A DNA stretch of 26,075 nt from contig JAUCBJ010005908.1 of the NCBI GenBank assembly GCA_032718475.1, positions 1 to 26,075 on the forward strand, read 5' to 3'. The DNA is from Nemertoderma westbladi. Its lineage: Eukaryota > Xenacoelomorpha > Nemertodermatida > Nemertodermatidae. The notes beneath the pieces were generated by a model. The model was not told the origin of the DNA. It saw only the letters and a list, made by a program, of their open reading frames with translations, and did not search any database. Both the position numbers and the translations under genes were made by a program. Positions 1-8,349 of this stretch are shown here, one piece after another (the first letter of the stretch is position 1; each line of letters begins with the position of its first letter).

Positions 1-2649
1 GATCACTTTCCATCGTTTGTCGGTTGGATCGTGTTGGTAAAGTAAAAACCCGAGTCCACCTTCCCGTGATGCATCAGCATGGAGACGTGTTGGGCGAGAT
101 GGGTCGTAGTAACTGAGGAATCGTGGTTTGGCAAGTTCGATGCGAGCTATTTCAAAGGCTTGCTGATGAGAATCGTTCCAGTTCCATTCGATGTTATTTT
201 TGTCCAATCCACGAAGTGGTTCTGTTAATTTGGTGAGGTTTGGATCGAAATCACCCACTTGGTTAACCAGTCCTAAGAAGGATTTGAGGTCTGTTCGACA
301 TGATGGTGTGGGAAATTCACGAATATCCTTTGTTAGGTCAGGGTCAATGCGGTATTTTCCCTGTGCTACAAGAAAGCCTCCAAACTTGGCTTCTGTTTGG
401 CAGAATTGAACTTTTTTAGAGTTAAGTGATATCCCGTATTCTGCGCATCGTTGTAGTACAGTATGGACATCAATGATATGTTCTTCCATAGTATGACTAA
501 ATATTATTATGTCTTCTACGATATTTTCAGCGCATGGTATCGGATCGATCACCTTGAATACGCGGGCATTATACTCGTCTGCTGCTGAAGCGATGCCCAT
601 TGGTAGGCGTGTATACTTATATCGACCGAATGGTGTTATGAATGATGTATAGTGTCTACTATCAGGGTGTAGTCCAACCTGCCAGTAGCCTTTAAGGCCG
701 TCGACTACTGTAAAGTATTTCGCCCATGTTGGGATGCTACTGACAATGTCACGGGGTGAACGAACTTGGAACACAGGTCTTACTAATGATTTGTTGAGTG
801 AGCGAAAATCAACTGTTATGCGAACGGTGGGTGGTTCGTCACCATGCCGCTTTTTTGGTATTGCTACCATGGGTGCTACCCAATCTGGAGCACTGTCATC
901 ATCACGTTCTATTATCCCACCTTGGCACATAGCTTCTAGTTCCTTCTTGACTGCGTTACGTAATGGAACTGGTATCTGACGAGGTGTATATACTTTGGCA
1001 GGATAAGCGCCGTCCTGAATGTGGATTTTTACTGATGGGCCATACATTTGGCGAACTTTGCCGTCGAATAGTATTGGAAATTCGTCGCGGATTTTGGTCC
1101 ATTTATTTGTGATATTGTCATCTGCCATGGTATCATTGATGCAAGTGAAGATTTGATTGGGAAAATCAGTGGATATTAACCCCAGTGTAATGCATCCCAG
1201 GCGGGACAAAATGGGTTGGATTAAACCCCTTATCACTGCTATTTGACAATGAAATGATCGCTGCTGCAAATGTATTACCCCGTTAAAGTAGCCTAGTGTT
1301 ATTAGGGAAGCGGTTGTTCCATCAGGACCTTTTGCTCTGGATCCGGGATTCAATGTAGCTATTTGTCCTCCGTATTTGATGAAATTTTCTTCGGGAATAG
1401 CAGTTACATTGGCGCCTGTATCTGGGAGCCAATTGAATTTTACTGCTTGCACGTGTTCTCCGTTTCTCCTTCCTTTAAGACCATGACCTCCAAGTTCCAA
1501 TATTATGGTTTTTAGGAATTTGGTATTGGTAGCTGAGATTAAGGTATGCATTGTATTGTCAGATTCATCGCTGAATTGTGGGTCTGGATCCCAAGCGTTG
1601 AACTCGTCCGTTTCGTCTGTATATTGTACATTGACGCGGGTGTTTCTTGGTTCTTCTTCTCTGGGATTACGGGGATTACGGTTAGTCTGAACCCATTGTC
1701 GACGATTATCGCTGGGAGCATAATCAGACCTGTTGCTATAGTTATTAGGTCGCTGGTTTAGGTTGCATGCTGCACGGAAGTGGCCAAATCGACCACATAT
1801 ATCACATTGGGCATTGATTGCAGGACACTGTCGTCTATCGGAATGTGTCCATCTGTTGCAGCGGTTGCATCTAGGGTAATTGTTAGCATTTGTTGGTTGC
1901 CTGTAGGTGGTGCCACTCTGGTTATCCCCTCCAGGTATACGGTGAGAATTTTTTTCTTTCCGATAGGTACTGATGCGGGATATTGATTCCCCTGTTGTCA
2001 TTAGTTGGTTTGCCTTTGTTATAGTTGCTTGGTCCCGTTTGGCAGCTTCATCTGCCTCAGCAATTGCGATTGCATTATTGAGATCTAGAGTTTCGCCTCG
2101 TTCTAATAACTTTCTTTTAGCTTCTTCGTCTCGCAGTCCAAGTACGATGACGTCCAATAAGCGATTTTCTCGTGGTTCACCAGTCTCATGTTCGTAGCCA
2201 CAGTGTTGAATTATTTCCCTTAATGCAGTAATAAAATCTTTAAATCTTTCTCCTGGTTTCTGTGCTCTTTTATACAGCTCGTCTCTGTATACTCGAATAT
2301 TTATTGAGCCACGAATGTGGCGTTCTAACCCATCCATTATTCTATTTACGTCCCGTTTATCATCGGTTGGTAATGCGTCGTTTAATTGGCGGATAACATT
2401 AATTGTATCGTCTGTATCAACTGCTCCTATGAGCGCGAAGTATCTGATGTCTTTGCTACGTTGCAACATGTCTGGGTTATCAACTAAATCATCAGCGGTT
2501 TCACGCCGTTTAAAGTTCATTAATCCCTGGCCTTCTTCAAAGGCTTGGTATTTCAACTTCCATGTGTCGAAATTGTCAGCTGAGATATCAAACGACGGTC
2601 CTTTCTGTTTCAGTATATACGATCGGGGGTCAATACCGATATGTGCCAT
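1..2649 (-). CDS. Gag-Pol polyprotein of Ty3/gypsy type (partial, at least 883 codons)
   Basis: One open frame starts at ATG 2649 (MAHIGIDPRSY) and runs off the window. In order it shows: a Gag capsid-like region (residues 1-230, with a GERFKDFITAL stretch typical of gypsy Gag); two zinc knuckles, C261-x2-C264-x4-H269-x5-C275 and C282-x2-C285-x4-H290-x4-C295; a retropepsin with DTGA (D410) in WLPDTGANVTAI; a reverse transcriptase with VDFRSLNK, first catalytic Asp D650 in VVDGLKGYWQV, and LPMGIASAADEYNARVF; then the start of an RNase H-like domain (HADASREGG, D859). The usual YxDD box reads IVEDIIIFS (E712-D713). Gag and Pol share one frame with no frameshift. It would assemble particles and copy the element RNA in the cytoplasm. 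The protein stays open because the stop lies beyond base 1. Confidence 0.93.
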   Translation of the reverse strand, partial: MAHIGIDPRSYILKQKGPSFDISADNFDTWKLKYQAFEEGQGLMNFKRRETADDLVDNPDMLQRSKDIRYFALIGAVDTDDTINVIRQLNDALPTDDKRDVNRIMDGLERHIRGSINIRVYRDELYKRAQKPGERFKDFITALREIIQHCGYEHETGEPRENRLLDVIVLGLRDEEAKRKLLERGETLDLNNAIAIAEADEAAKRDQATITKANQLMTTGESISRISTYRKEKNSHRIPGGDNQSGTTYRQPTNANNYPRCNRCNRWTHSDRRQCPAINAQCDICGRFGHFRAACNLNQRPNNYSNRSDYAPSDNRRQWVQTNRNPRNPREEEPRNTRVNVQYTDETDEFNAWDPDPQFSDESDNTMHTLISATNTKFLKTIILELGGHGLKGRRNGEHVQAVKFNWLPDTGANVTAIPEENFIKYGGQIATLNPGSRAKGPDGTTASLITLGYFNGVIHLQQRSFHCQIAVIRGLIQPILSRLGCITLGLISTDFPNQIFTCINDTMADDNITNKWTKIRDEFPILFDGKVRQMYGPSVKIHIQDGAYPAKVYTPRQIPVPLRNAVKKELEAMCQGGIIERDDDSAPDWVAPMVAIPKKRHGDEPPTVRITVDFRSLNKSLVRPVFQVRSPRDIVSSIPTWAKYFTVVDGLKGYWQVGLHPDSRHYTSFITPFGRYKYTRLPMGIASAADEYNARVFKVIDPIPCAENIVEDIIIFSHTMEEHIIDVHTVLQRCAEYGISLNSKKVQFCQTEAKFGGFLVAQGKYRIDPDLTKDIREFPTPSCRTDLKSFLGLVNQVGDFDPNLTKLTEPLRGLDKNNIEWNWNDSHQQAFEIARIELAKPRFLSYYDPSRPTRLHADASREGGLGFLLYQHDPTDKRWKVI

Positions 2650-2860
2650 TGTGCTACTTTATTTATCTTGTTATAGGTTTATCTTGCCTGGCCTACAGGC
2701 CTATCGATTCGGTGGGAAGTGGTAACTTAAATTATTCTGTCAATCAGTTTAACTTCTAGGCCTATTTTCCTGGGTTGCCTGTTCAAATATTTAAGGCTAG
2801 ATGGCCTTGTTCAAATTGGGTTCAATATTGACGTTAATCTCAGGGCTGCAGGGTTTGTAA

Positions 2861-2878
2861 ATCCCATCCTCGTCGCCA
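2861..2878 (-). other. Primer-binding site, tRNA-Ser
   Basis: On the minus strand the 18 bases immediately inside the LTR read TGGCGACGAGGATGGGAT. This complements the 3' end of animal serine tRNAs: CCA preceded by G and by the acceptor strand pairing with GACGAGG, the usual tRNA-Ser start. It directly abuts the LTR end, as expected for minus-strand priming, and fixes the element orientation. Confidence 0.85.
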
Positions 2879-3150
2879 TGTTATATTAGTGATGGACAAT
2901 AATAATAATAATAGGCTCGCGTTATCACAACAACGTATAATGATGTAGTCCAGTGATGATAATCATGTAGTCAACTACAACGGTACTCTGCGCTGTCTGC
3001 AAACAGCAGTACAGCATGCACGGCACATGCGCGTATATATATATCTAGGCCTAAGTACAACACTGGCGTACAGTCCGGGATACAGTCAGTCCTGCTGTAG
3101 TTTTTATGAGTAATATGTCGTTAGGTCCTATATGAGTTATGCTCCTAACA
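2879..3150 (-). repeat. 5' LTR of the gypsy element (272 bp)
   Basis: On the minus strand the segment begins TGTTAGGAGC and ends ATATAACA, giving a TGTTA/TAACA terminal inverted repeat with the TG...CA ends usual for LTRs, and it directly abuts the primer site. A TATATATATAT run at 3034-3044 can serve as the TATA box of the internal promoter. A short TAA/ATT microsatellite lies near its 3' end (2898-2912). The outer boundary at 3150 is inferred from the inverted termini, because the partner LTR is not in the window. Confidence 0.8.
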
Positions 3151-3345
3151 CAGGGACGAAGAAAAGGAAGCCGAAACCACAGGAATGGACCACAGCTAAG
3201 ATTGAATGCTCCCATTGTCAGAGTTCCTGGACCGAAATTGAAACACCAATTGCCCATGGGCTTGATCTCTCAAACCAAAACTTCCTCTGCGGGGTTTGTG
3301 CGGCAGTAACGATTGAAAGTCTGGAAGCTGGCATCCCTAGGTATT
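3151..3345 (+). pseudogene. Coding-like remnant with a CxxC...CxxC pair, unrecognised
   Basis: Next to the LTR, a plus-strand frame reads about 65 residues with protein-like composition: a basic start (KKRKPKP), then C-x2-C, 23 residues, and C-x2-C (CSHCQSSW ... FLCGVC), as in zinc-ribbon or PHD-like modules. The frame has no start of its own, because its upstream part is LTR sequence. After GIPR it degrades into AT-rich codons, and a CCTAG|GTATTA junction there could be a splice donor. It may be an exon or older element the gypsy copy inserted into. I do not recognise the family. Confidence 0.3.
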
Positions 3346-3924
3346 ATTATTATAAAGAGCGTCAGCCTGCGTTTAATAAATATATTTTAATACAAAACAG
3401 GTCGAACGCAAAGAGGCTTATAATGAAGACGAGTACTGCATTGATTATATTCCTATAAACCACCTGGCTTTGCATATTAAACGTGCGTTTGGAAATAAGT
3501 TCGTGCTACCCTTCCGTGGGTGGTAGATGTCGCGGTTATGTATTGGTGGGTGGGGGGAGGGGGGGGGGGAGGTACAGTTTAAAAGGGGTGAACACGCACT
3601 GGCCCCTTTCTTTGATTAATTGGTGGTGTGGGTTAATCTCTCATAACCTGATTTTGTGATACAGTCGCACAATTTTAATTTGTATCTCATAACTGGCCTC
3701 GTGCTGCGCGAAGGCCCCACGAACGTGTACCAGTCTCATGCGTCTCGCATCACGTGTTCGTTTATTGAATATAAGTCGAAGAGCACAGTTTAGAATTTTG
3801 TCGAACTTGTACGATTTTGTATAAGAGAGATTTCTATCCGTGTCGGTAATGTAGTGGCATTAATAGGCTGCTGCAATATTTATGGTATGGTAGTACTAGT
3901 GATATATTTCCAGTCTGAGAGTAG
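3346..3924. other. Non-coding flank with G-tract
   Basis: No supported gene. It holds a nearly pure G run (about 3547-3572, ending GGGGGGGGGGAGG) and, at 3700-3720, a 21-base sequence shared with the right end of the repeat element near 20771. The rest is AT-rich and featureless. Confidence 0.5.
3700..3720 (+). repeat. 21-mer shared with 20771-20791
   Basis: CGTGCTGCGCGAAGGCCCCAC occurs here and again at 20771-20791 in the same orientation. An exact GC-rich 21-base match in an AT-rich window is unlikely by chance. At the second site it lies at the right edge of the monomer array, so this copy may be the end of a solo or decayed relative of that element. Confidence 0.6.
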
Positions 3925-4048
3925 TCATGGTATTGCCTTTGTTATCCATAAAATATAAGGTGGTCCGTAACTCAACTCAATATAATAATACAACTACAGA
4001 TAGACTACAAATCAGTAACGCCATACCGGTAACACTTGAACAGAACAT
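3925..4048 (+). repeat. Left terminal inverted repeat
   Basis: It matches the reverse complement of 5520-5660 over its whole length, with a few substitutions and indels. Conserved blocks include GGTCCGTAACTCAACTCAAT, ATCAGTAACGCCATA and CGGTAACACTTGA. The match stops at ACAGAACAT, where the interior sequences diverge. Confidence 0.85.
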
Positions 4049-4204
4049 AGATCCTAGCTGTTTAGGAAATGTACCGGTAGCATAGCAGTAATTCTACCAC
4101 CACCAGACAATGGGTAGAGCCATGTGAATGGAAATACATTATATCCGTTTCACGCTACAAATATCATACTCTTTAATATATTACACACATATAATACACA
4201 AATA

Positions 4205-5173
4205 TTAGAATCCCTCCATTAGGTTCTCTTGTGACAACGAGTGGATGGCACCACACCAATATGTACGGCGGTCGCCGACTGACTTAATTACACCTCTGGC
4301 AACCATTTCGTATAACTCCTTCACCTGGTCCCTTCTAGCAAAGGGGATAGATCTAGATGCATGGACATCAAAAGGGTTCAAAATCGATCTTTAACTCGAT
4401 CCTCATTGGGTCTCCAATTGTAGGACCAACCATAACGGTACTCCGCAGTTCGACATTAGATTCGAAAACCGTTGCATAACATTCAATTAATTCTTCATAA
4501 ATATTTGTAATTTGGTTGTTTGATGGATTTTGATGTAAGTTTTCTATCCATTTTGTGCTGGCAGTTTGGGCAAAAATTGGTTAACGCTCCTCTATAGGTT
4601 TGGGGGACTCAGGCTCAGGGTCTATTTTACAGTGACAACCATAGTAAAAATTTAATTTATTACCCGTTGGTTTATTACCCCATCACCCAATTTTGGAAAT
4701 GACTAGGAAGAAAATCTCCAGTTGTTTGCATGTATCTAGGGACAAGTACACAAATTGAACACCGTGAAATATTTTGATTTCATCAACTACTTATCTACCT
4801 TCAAAACAATGCAAAATGTAATCCAACCTAACTGTTGTAAAACTGTACCATTTGCACTCATCAGTCTATCCTCGCTTGGTGGGTTTGTGTTGGCAACATC
4901 TATTCACAGATTGCGAAGCAGCTCTATACCAGCGACACACATACACTGGGAGCCGGTATCAGGGATTGCAGATTGTTCTTCAAAGGACTTCTTTGTTATG
5001 GGATCAAAAAAAGCAACTGACACCTGTGGAGTAGCGTTAAGACCAACCATGGCGATGTGGATGGAAGAAGAGGGTTTAGGGGAAACATTTATTTTATTAT
5101 TGTTTAAATTCGATATACATGTGTGAATAGGTTTCATTTGTACGGAAGCCCATAACAGGCATGTCGCGCGCAA
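4205..5173 (-). pseudogene. Decayed gypsy protease and RT N-terminal fragment
   Basis: The longest open piece (5173-4904) contains SAIPDTGSQCMCVAG, a retropepsin active-site loop (DTGS). Beyond a TGA at 4904, the frames continue with DVANTNPPSED, then after several stops and shifts with YEELIECYATVFES, a MRIELK stretch, a VHASRSIPFARRDQVKELYEMVARGVI-like region and TREPNGGIL. This is the conserved N-terminal stretch of gypsy RT (around 4205-4500). Everything downstream of the RT start is missing and the sequence ends in the left arm of the inverted-repeat element. The fragment is dead. It is not the same family as the intact copy at 1-2649. Confidence 0.75.
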
Positions 5174-5373
5174 ACTTCCATGTCAAGCGCGCAAAGTTTA
5201 TGCCATTTCCGTGTATAAACATTTGCGCGCGCAACATGGAAGTTTGCGCGCATGACATGGAAGTTTGCACGCTCGACATGGAAGTTTGCACCCTCGACAT
5301 GGAAGTTTGCGCGCGCGACATGGAAGTTTGCGCGTGCGACATGGAAGTTTGCGCGCGCGACATGGAAGTGTGA
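5160..5373. repeat. 21-bp minisatellite with inverted head
   Basis: Six full 21-bp units start at 5235, 5256, 5277, 5298, 5319 and 5340, with a partial at 5361. The consensus is CATGGAAGTTTGCGCGCGCGA. About one and a half units in inverted orientation lie at 5160-5195, so the block can fold into a hairpin. Because 21 is a multiple of 3, every frame stays open across it and yields repetitive peptides (for example MEVCARD), which are not evidence for a gene. Confidence 0.9.
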
Positions 5374-5519
5374 TGTTCAATACAGATAGTTTTTCGATTA
5401 ACACCCAGAAATGCCTGGCATGGAGCATTTACTCATTGCTCAATTGCAAAAATTCAAAAATCGTAAACTTCTTTAGCTACATTCTCGTCCATCACCTAGC
5501 TGGCGAAGCAAAATAAGCG

Positions 5520-5660
5520 ATGTTCTGCTCAAGTGTTACCGCTATGGCGTTACTGATTGGTAGTATGTCTGTAGTTATTAGTAGTATATTAATATATATA
5601 TTGAGTTGAGTTACGGACCTCCTTATATTTTATATATGGATAACAAAGGCAATACCATGA
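5520..5660 (-). repeat. Right terminal inverted repeat
   Basis: This is the partner of 3925-4048. It carries an extra TATA/TAT-rich expansion around 5580-5605, which accounts for the 17-bp difference in length. Confidence 0.85.
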
Positions 5661-6059
5661 TGGCGCAATGTGTAGGATCCAAACTGAACCTGCAACTCCT
5701 TTACTTACACTAAACTGTTAAATGCTGTAATGAGATACAGTACCAGTTTAGCCAACAGGCCTACCCTGTTCTGAATGTAAATACTGAGCTGCGAAGTCAT
5801 AACTGACCGAATGCTGGAATTAACTACTGAACTAGCAATCCCGAAACGCTGAAACATCATCGATGTTCACTGATAAGCAATGTTCACTGATATTCGCGCC
5901 CTTAGTCCAAATGACAGACAGACAGCTTTTATTCCAAATGTGCAACCATTGCTAGGTAAAGTTAAGTGCTATGTTAATACCTGCTTTTTGATCAGTATCG
6001 ACCATTGTATCATTTTTTCCTGCTGATTTGGTTTGTTGTGGATGAAGCAGCTGTTAACA
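5661..6059. other. Non-coding spacer
   Basis: No coding or repeat structure is recognised between the right inverted repeat and the gag remnant. Confidence 0.4.
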
Positions 6060-6561
6060 TCAAAGATTTATATTTATTATTCAACCCAGCCATTTTTTAC
6101 CTTGATTCTATGGATTCTGGCAGCTTCCTTGCTATGACAAAATTTTACTGTTTCATCGTGATGATCCAATGCTGGAAATTGTCCCAATAAATCTAGTCTA
6201 ATTTCTTCATTTTGTATCCCAACTGTTTTCAGGGTTGACATCCACTCATCTTTACCCATGGAACGCAAACACCCACTGTAGCAGCAGATTTGCACAAATG
6301 GGTGTAAAAATCATCGAAATTCTCACCATCTTGTTGTCAACATAATGTTAGTTCCAACCAATCCATATGATATTCTGTTTCCCTCTTTAGATATGCTTCA
6401 AACATATCCATCACTTCCTCCAAACTCAGTGGAGTGTCCATGGGTATGTACCATGTGCTCCATTTTGGAGCACAGCAGCAGGTACTGTACTGGTACAACG
6501 TGACCCCCCTGGTATCAACTCTTGACCGGTTCATCCATATTTGTTGTACGAAATGGTACAT
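6060..6561 (-). pseudogene. Decayed gypsy-type gag fragment
   Basis: Two minus-strand pieces in different frames read as consecutive Gag: first SLEEVMDMFEAYLKRETEYHM with ENFDDFYTHLCKSAATVG (6561-6300), then GKDEWMSTLKTVGIQNEEIR, LDLLGQFPALDHHDET and KFCHSKEAARIHR (6295-6080). The pattern of a region ending ...FDDFYTHL, then DEW...VGIQ.EEIR..LL, then an E-x-A helix is typical of gypsy/retroviral-like capsid. At least one frameshift and one stop interrupt it. On the minus strand it lies upstream of the protease/RT remnant at 5173-4205, so both may derive from one element now split by the inverted-repeat arm and minisatellite; that link is inference. Confidence 0.6.
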
Positions 6562-7555
6562 TTTTGTCAGACCCTGGGAGTGCCATACCGAGGAATTTGC
6601 AGTTGTTAGAAGATGTAACAGTTTCGACAGTTTTGACAGCTTGATCTTGAAGTCGCATGTCAGCAGATGACTAGTTTTGTTTTGTTGAAGTTAATAGACA
6701 TGTTGTGGCATGTTAAATATTTATGGCAGATTGAAAACATTCCCTTTATCTTTTATGTTACTGAAGATGTTGGTTAGTAACAGAATGTCGTCTGCATATC
6801 CGATCAGTGGGTAGGCACTATTATTGATGTGTAGCCCTAAGCTACTTAGATATTAAATAGTTGTGCTGATAGGATGCCACCCTGTCTTACTCCGCATGAC
6901 AGTTTCATCTTTGAGGTTGAAATTAATCCATTAATGACCATCGATGCTGATGATTGTGTATAATATGAGAATGATATGCTTCAAACATATCCATCACTTC
7001 CTCCAAACTCAGTGGAGTGTCCATGGGTATGTACCATGTGCTCCATTTTGGAGCACAGCAGCAGGTACTGTACTGGTACAACATGACCCCCCTGGTATCA
7101 ACTCTTGACCGGTTCATCCATATTTGTTGTACGAAATGGTACATTTTTGTCAGACCCTGGGAGTGCCATACCGAGGAATTTGCAGTTGTTAGAAGATGTA
7201 ACAGTTTCGACAGTTTTGACAGCTTGATCTTGAAGTCGCATGTCAGCAGATGACTAGTTTTGTTTTGTTGAAGTTAATAGACATGTTGTGGCATGTTAAA
7301 TATTTATGGCAGATTGAAAACATTCCCTTTATCTTTTATGTCACTGAAGATGTTGGCTAGTAACAGAATGTCGTCTGCATATCCGATCAGTGGGTAGGCA
7401 CTATTATTGATGTGTAGCCCTAAGCTACTTAGATATTAAATAGCTGTGCTGATAGGATGCCACCCTGTCTTACTCCGCATGACAGTTTCATCTTTGAGGT
7501 TGAAATTAATCCATTAATGACCATCGATGCTGATGATTGTGTATAATATGAGAAT
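6391..7555. repeat. 583-bp tandem duplication
   Basis: 6391-6973 and 6974-7555 are near-identical head-to-tail copies with an offset of exactly 583, differing at only a few bases (for example AACGTGACC versus AACATGACC, and TTGGTTAG versus TTGGCTAG). Each copy contains the end of the gag remnant and a non-LTR RT block with YADD. The duplication therefore happened after these two elements were already joined, and recently. Confidence 0.95.
6600..6973 (-). pseudogene. Non-LTR reverse transcriptase fragment, duplicate copy
   Basis: Read on the minus strand this copy encodes CGVRQGGILSA-like sequence (around 6905-6870) and the catalytic box PLIGYADDILL at 6810-6781, followed by MSINFNKTKLVIC-like sequence and KFLGMALPG. 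Frames are broken by stops. It is the downstream copy of the segment at 7183-7555. Confidence 0.75.
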
Positions 7556-8127
7556 AATGTGGTGATAATTGAATGATTGAGATAATGGCATGATATGTAG
7601 CAGCTAGCTTATGGAACATTTGAGTATAGGACACAGTGTCAAAGGCACTGGAGCGATCTATTGATAAGACATACACATTGGAGTCTAATTAATTGAAATT
7701 TTGTATTAACTTCGCTGCTGTCATATATGGAGTCTCAGTGCAAACTGTCTTTTTGTATCCCATTTGTAGGTCGTGTGTATCAATGGACTGGATGTCTTCA
7801 CTGACCAGATTTTCCCATAGTTTGGCAAGGATGGGGATTATCGAGATACCTCTGTAGTTGCTGGACTTTCTCTGTTTCGATCATCACCCTTTAATAAAGG
7901 CCTTAGCTTGTTCACAAGCTTTCTGGGAATATCCCAGATGCCATTATATGGTTGAACAATTCTGGTAGATATGAACATATTTCTTCTGACTTGTTAAACA
8001 CAAGGTGCTCTGCTGTTAGAGAGTATACATCTGCTGACTTGCCTGTGTTGAGTTTTGATATGGCTAAAAATTGACAGTACAGATTAGGTGGTGGAAACCA
8101 TCCGGTCTCATAAATATACCAGTTCAC
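7183..8127 (-). pseudogene. Non-LTR (LINE) reverse transcriptase, N-terminal to palm, decayed
   Basis: From 8127 the minus strand reads ISKLNTGKSADVYSLTAEHL and LPELFNHIMASGIFPESL, the standard opening of LINE reverse transcriptases. Next come SNYRGISIIPILAKLWENL, LQMGYKKTVCTETPYMTAAK and VYVLSIDRSSAFDTVSYTQM (catalytic Asp in SIDRSSAFD, around 7670). CGVRQGGILSA and YADDILL (7393-7364) follow in the duplicated segment. Several stops and shifts (for example TAA in QNFN*LDSN) show it is dead. Clade is not assigned. The endonuclease domain is absent. The first residues lie in the 8102-8218 insertion, so the true RT homology begins near 8070. Confidence 0.8.
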
Positions 8128-8248
8128 AAGAGAGGGACACTGAGTGGCAGCATGCCGATCCTAGTAGTAGTAGTAGTAGACACTGAGGACAGTTGTTTAT
8201 AAATAAATAAAAAAAAAATGACAGTACAGATTAGGTGGTGGAAACCAT
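8072..8248 (+). mobile_element. Short A-tailed retroposon with 30-bp target-site duplication
   Basis: A 30-base sequence beginning TGACAGTACAGATTAGG occurs at 8072-8101 and again, identically, at 8219-8248. The 117 bases between contain a TAG trinucleotide run (8164-8180) and end in an A-rich tail with AATAAATAAA spacing (8200-8218). A short insert with a 3' A tail and a direct repeat on both sides is the signature of LINE-mediated retroposition (SINE or 5'-truncated element). No convincing pol III A/B boxes are seen, and 30 bp is long for a target-site duplication. It interrupts the LINE remnant. Confidence 0.7.
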
Positions 8249-8349
8249 GCGCTGTGGCATGGCACGGGTCATGTGAATGGCTTGCACGGCACATGGCCCA
8301 CTTCCAGATATAACTGGTGAACCCTGGTCTCGTGCTCAGAGCGAATCAT

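Larger units (their letters stand above)
1..3150 (-). mobile_element. Ty3/gypsy LTR retrotransposon, 5' portion, cut by window edge
   Basis: Read on the minus strand the order is LTR (3150-2879), primer-binding site (2878-2861), a leader of about 210 bases, then one Gag-Pol frame starting at 2649 and still open at base 1. The rest of pol (end of RNase H, integrase) and the second LTR lie outside the window. The coding frame has no stop or frameshift over 883 codons, unlike every other retroelement here, so this copy is probably the youngest insertion. The flank outside the LTR begins at 3151 with CAGGG, the candidate target-site duplication, which cannot be tested without the other end. Confidence 0.9.
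3925..5660. mobile_element. Inverted-repeat (foldback-like) element, 1.7 kb
   Basis: The ends are long, imperfect inverted repeats: left 3925-4048 and right 5520-5660, both starting TCATGGTATTGCCTTTGTTA when read inward. The right arm is longer because of TA-rich expansions. The interior carries a decayed gypsy protease/RT fragment on the minus strand and a 21-bp minisatellite, and no transposase. The short outer flanks do not give a convincing target-site duplication; CATG next to each end is a palindrome and not diagnostic. It is best read as a non-autonomous DNA transposon or foldback element of unknown superfamily that took up, or was hit by, gypsy sequence. Confidence 0.75.

Noticed and set aside
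2315-2725. 136-codon plus-strand frame
   Set aside because: It lies opposite the intact minus-strand Gag frame and has no domain of its own; it is a shadow of that gene.
5161-5373. Repetitive open frames on both strands across the minisatellite
   Set aside because: The 21-base unit is divisible by three, so all frames stay open; the peptides have no other support.
5160-5373. Possible CRISPR-like array
   Set aside because: Units are contiguous 21-mers without unique spacers, and the sequence context is eukaryotic.
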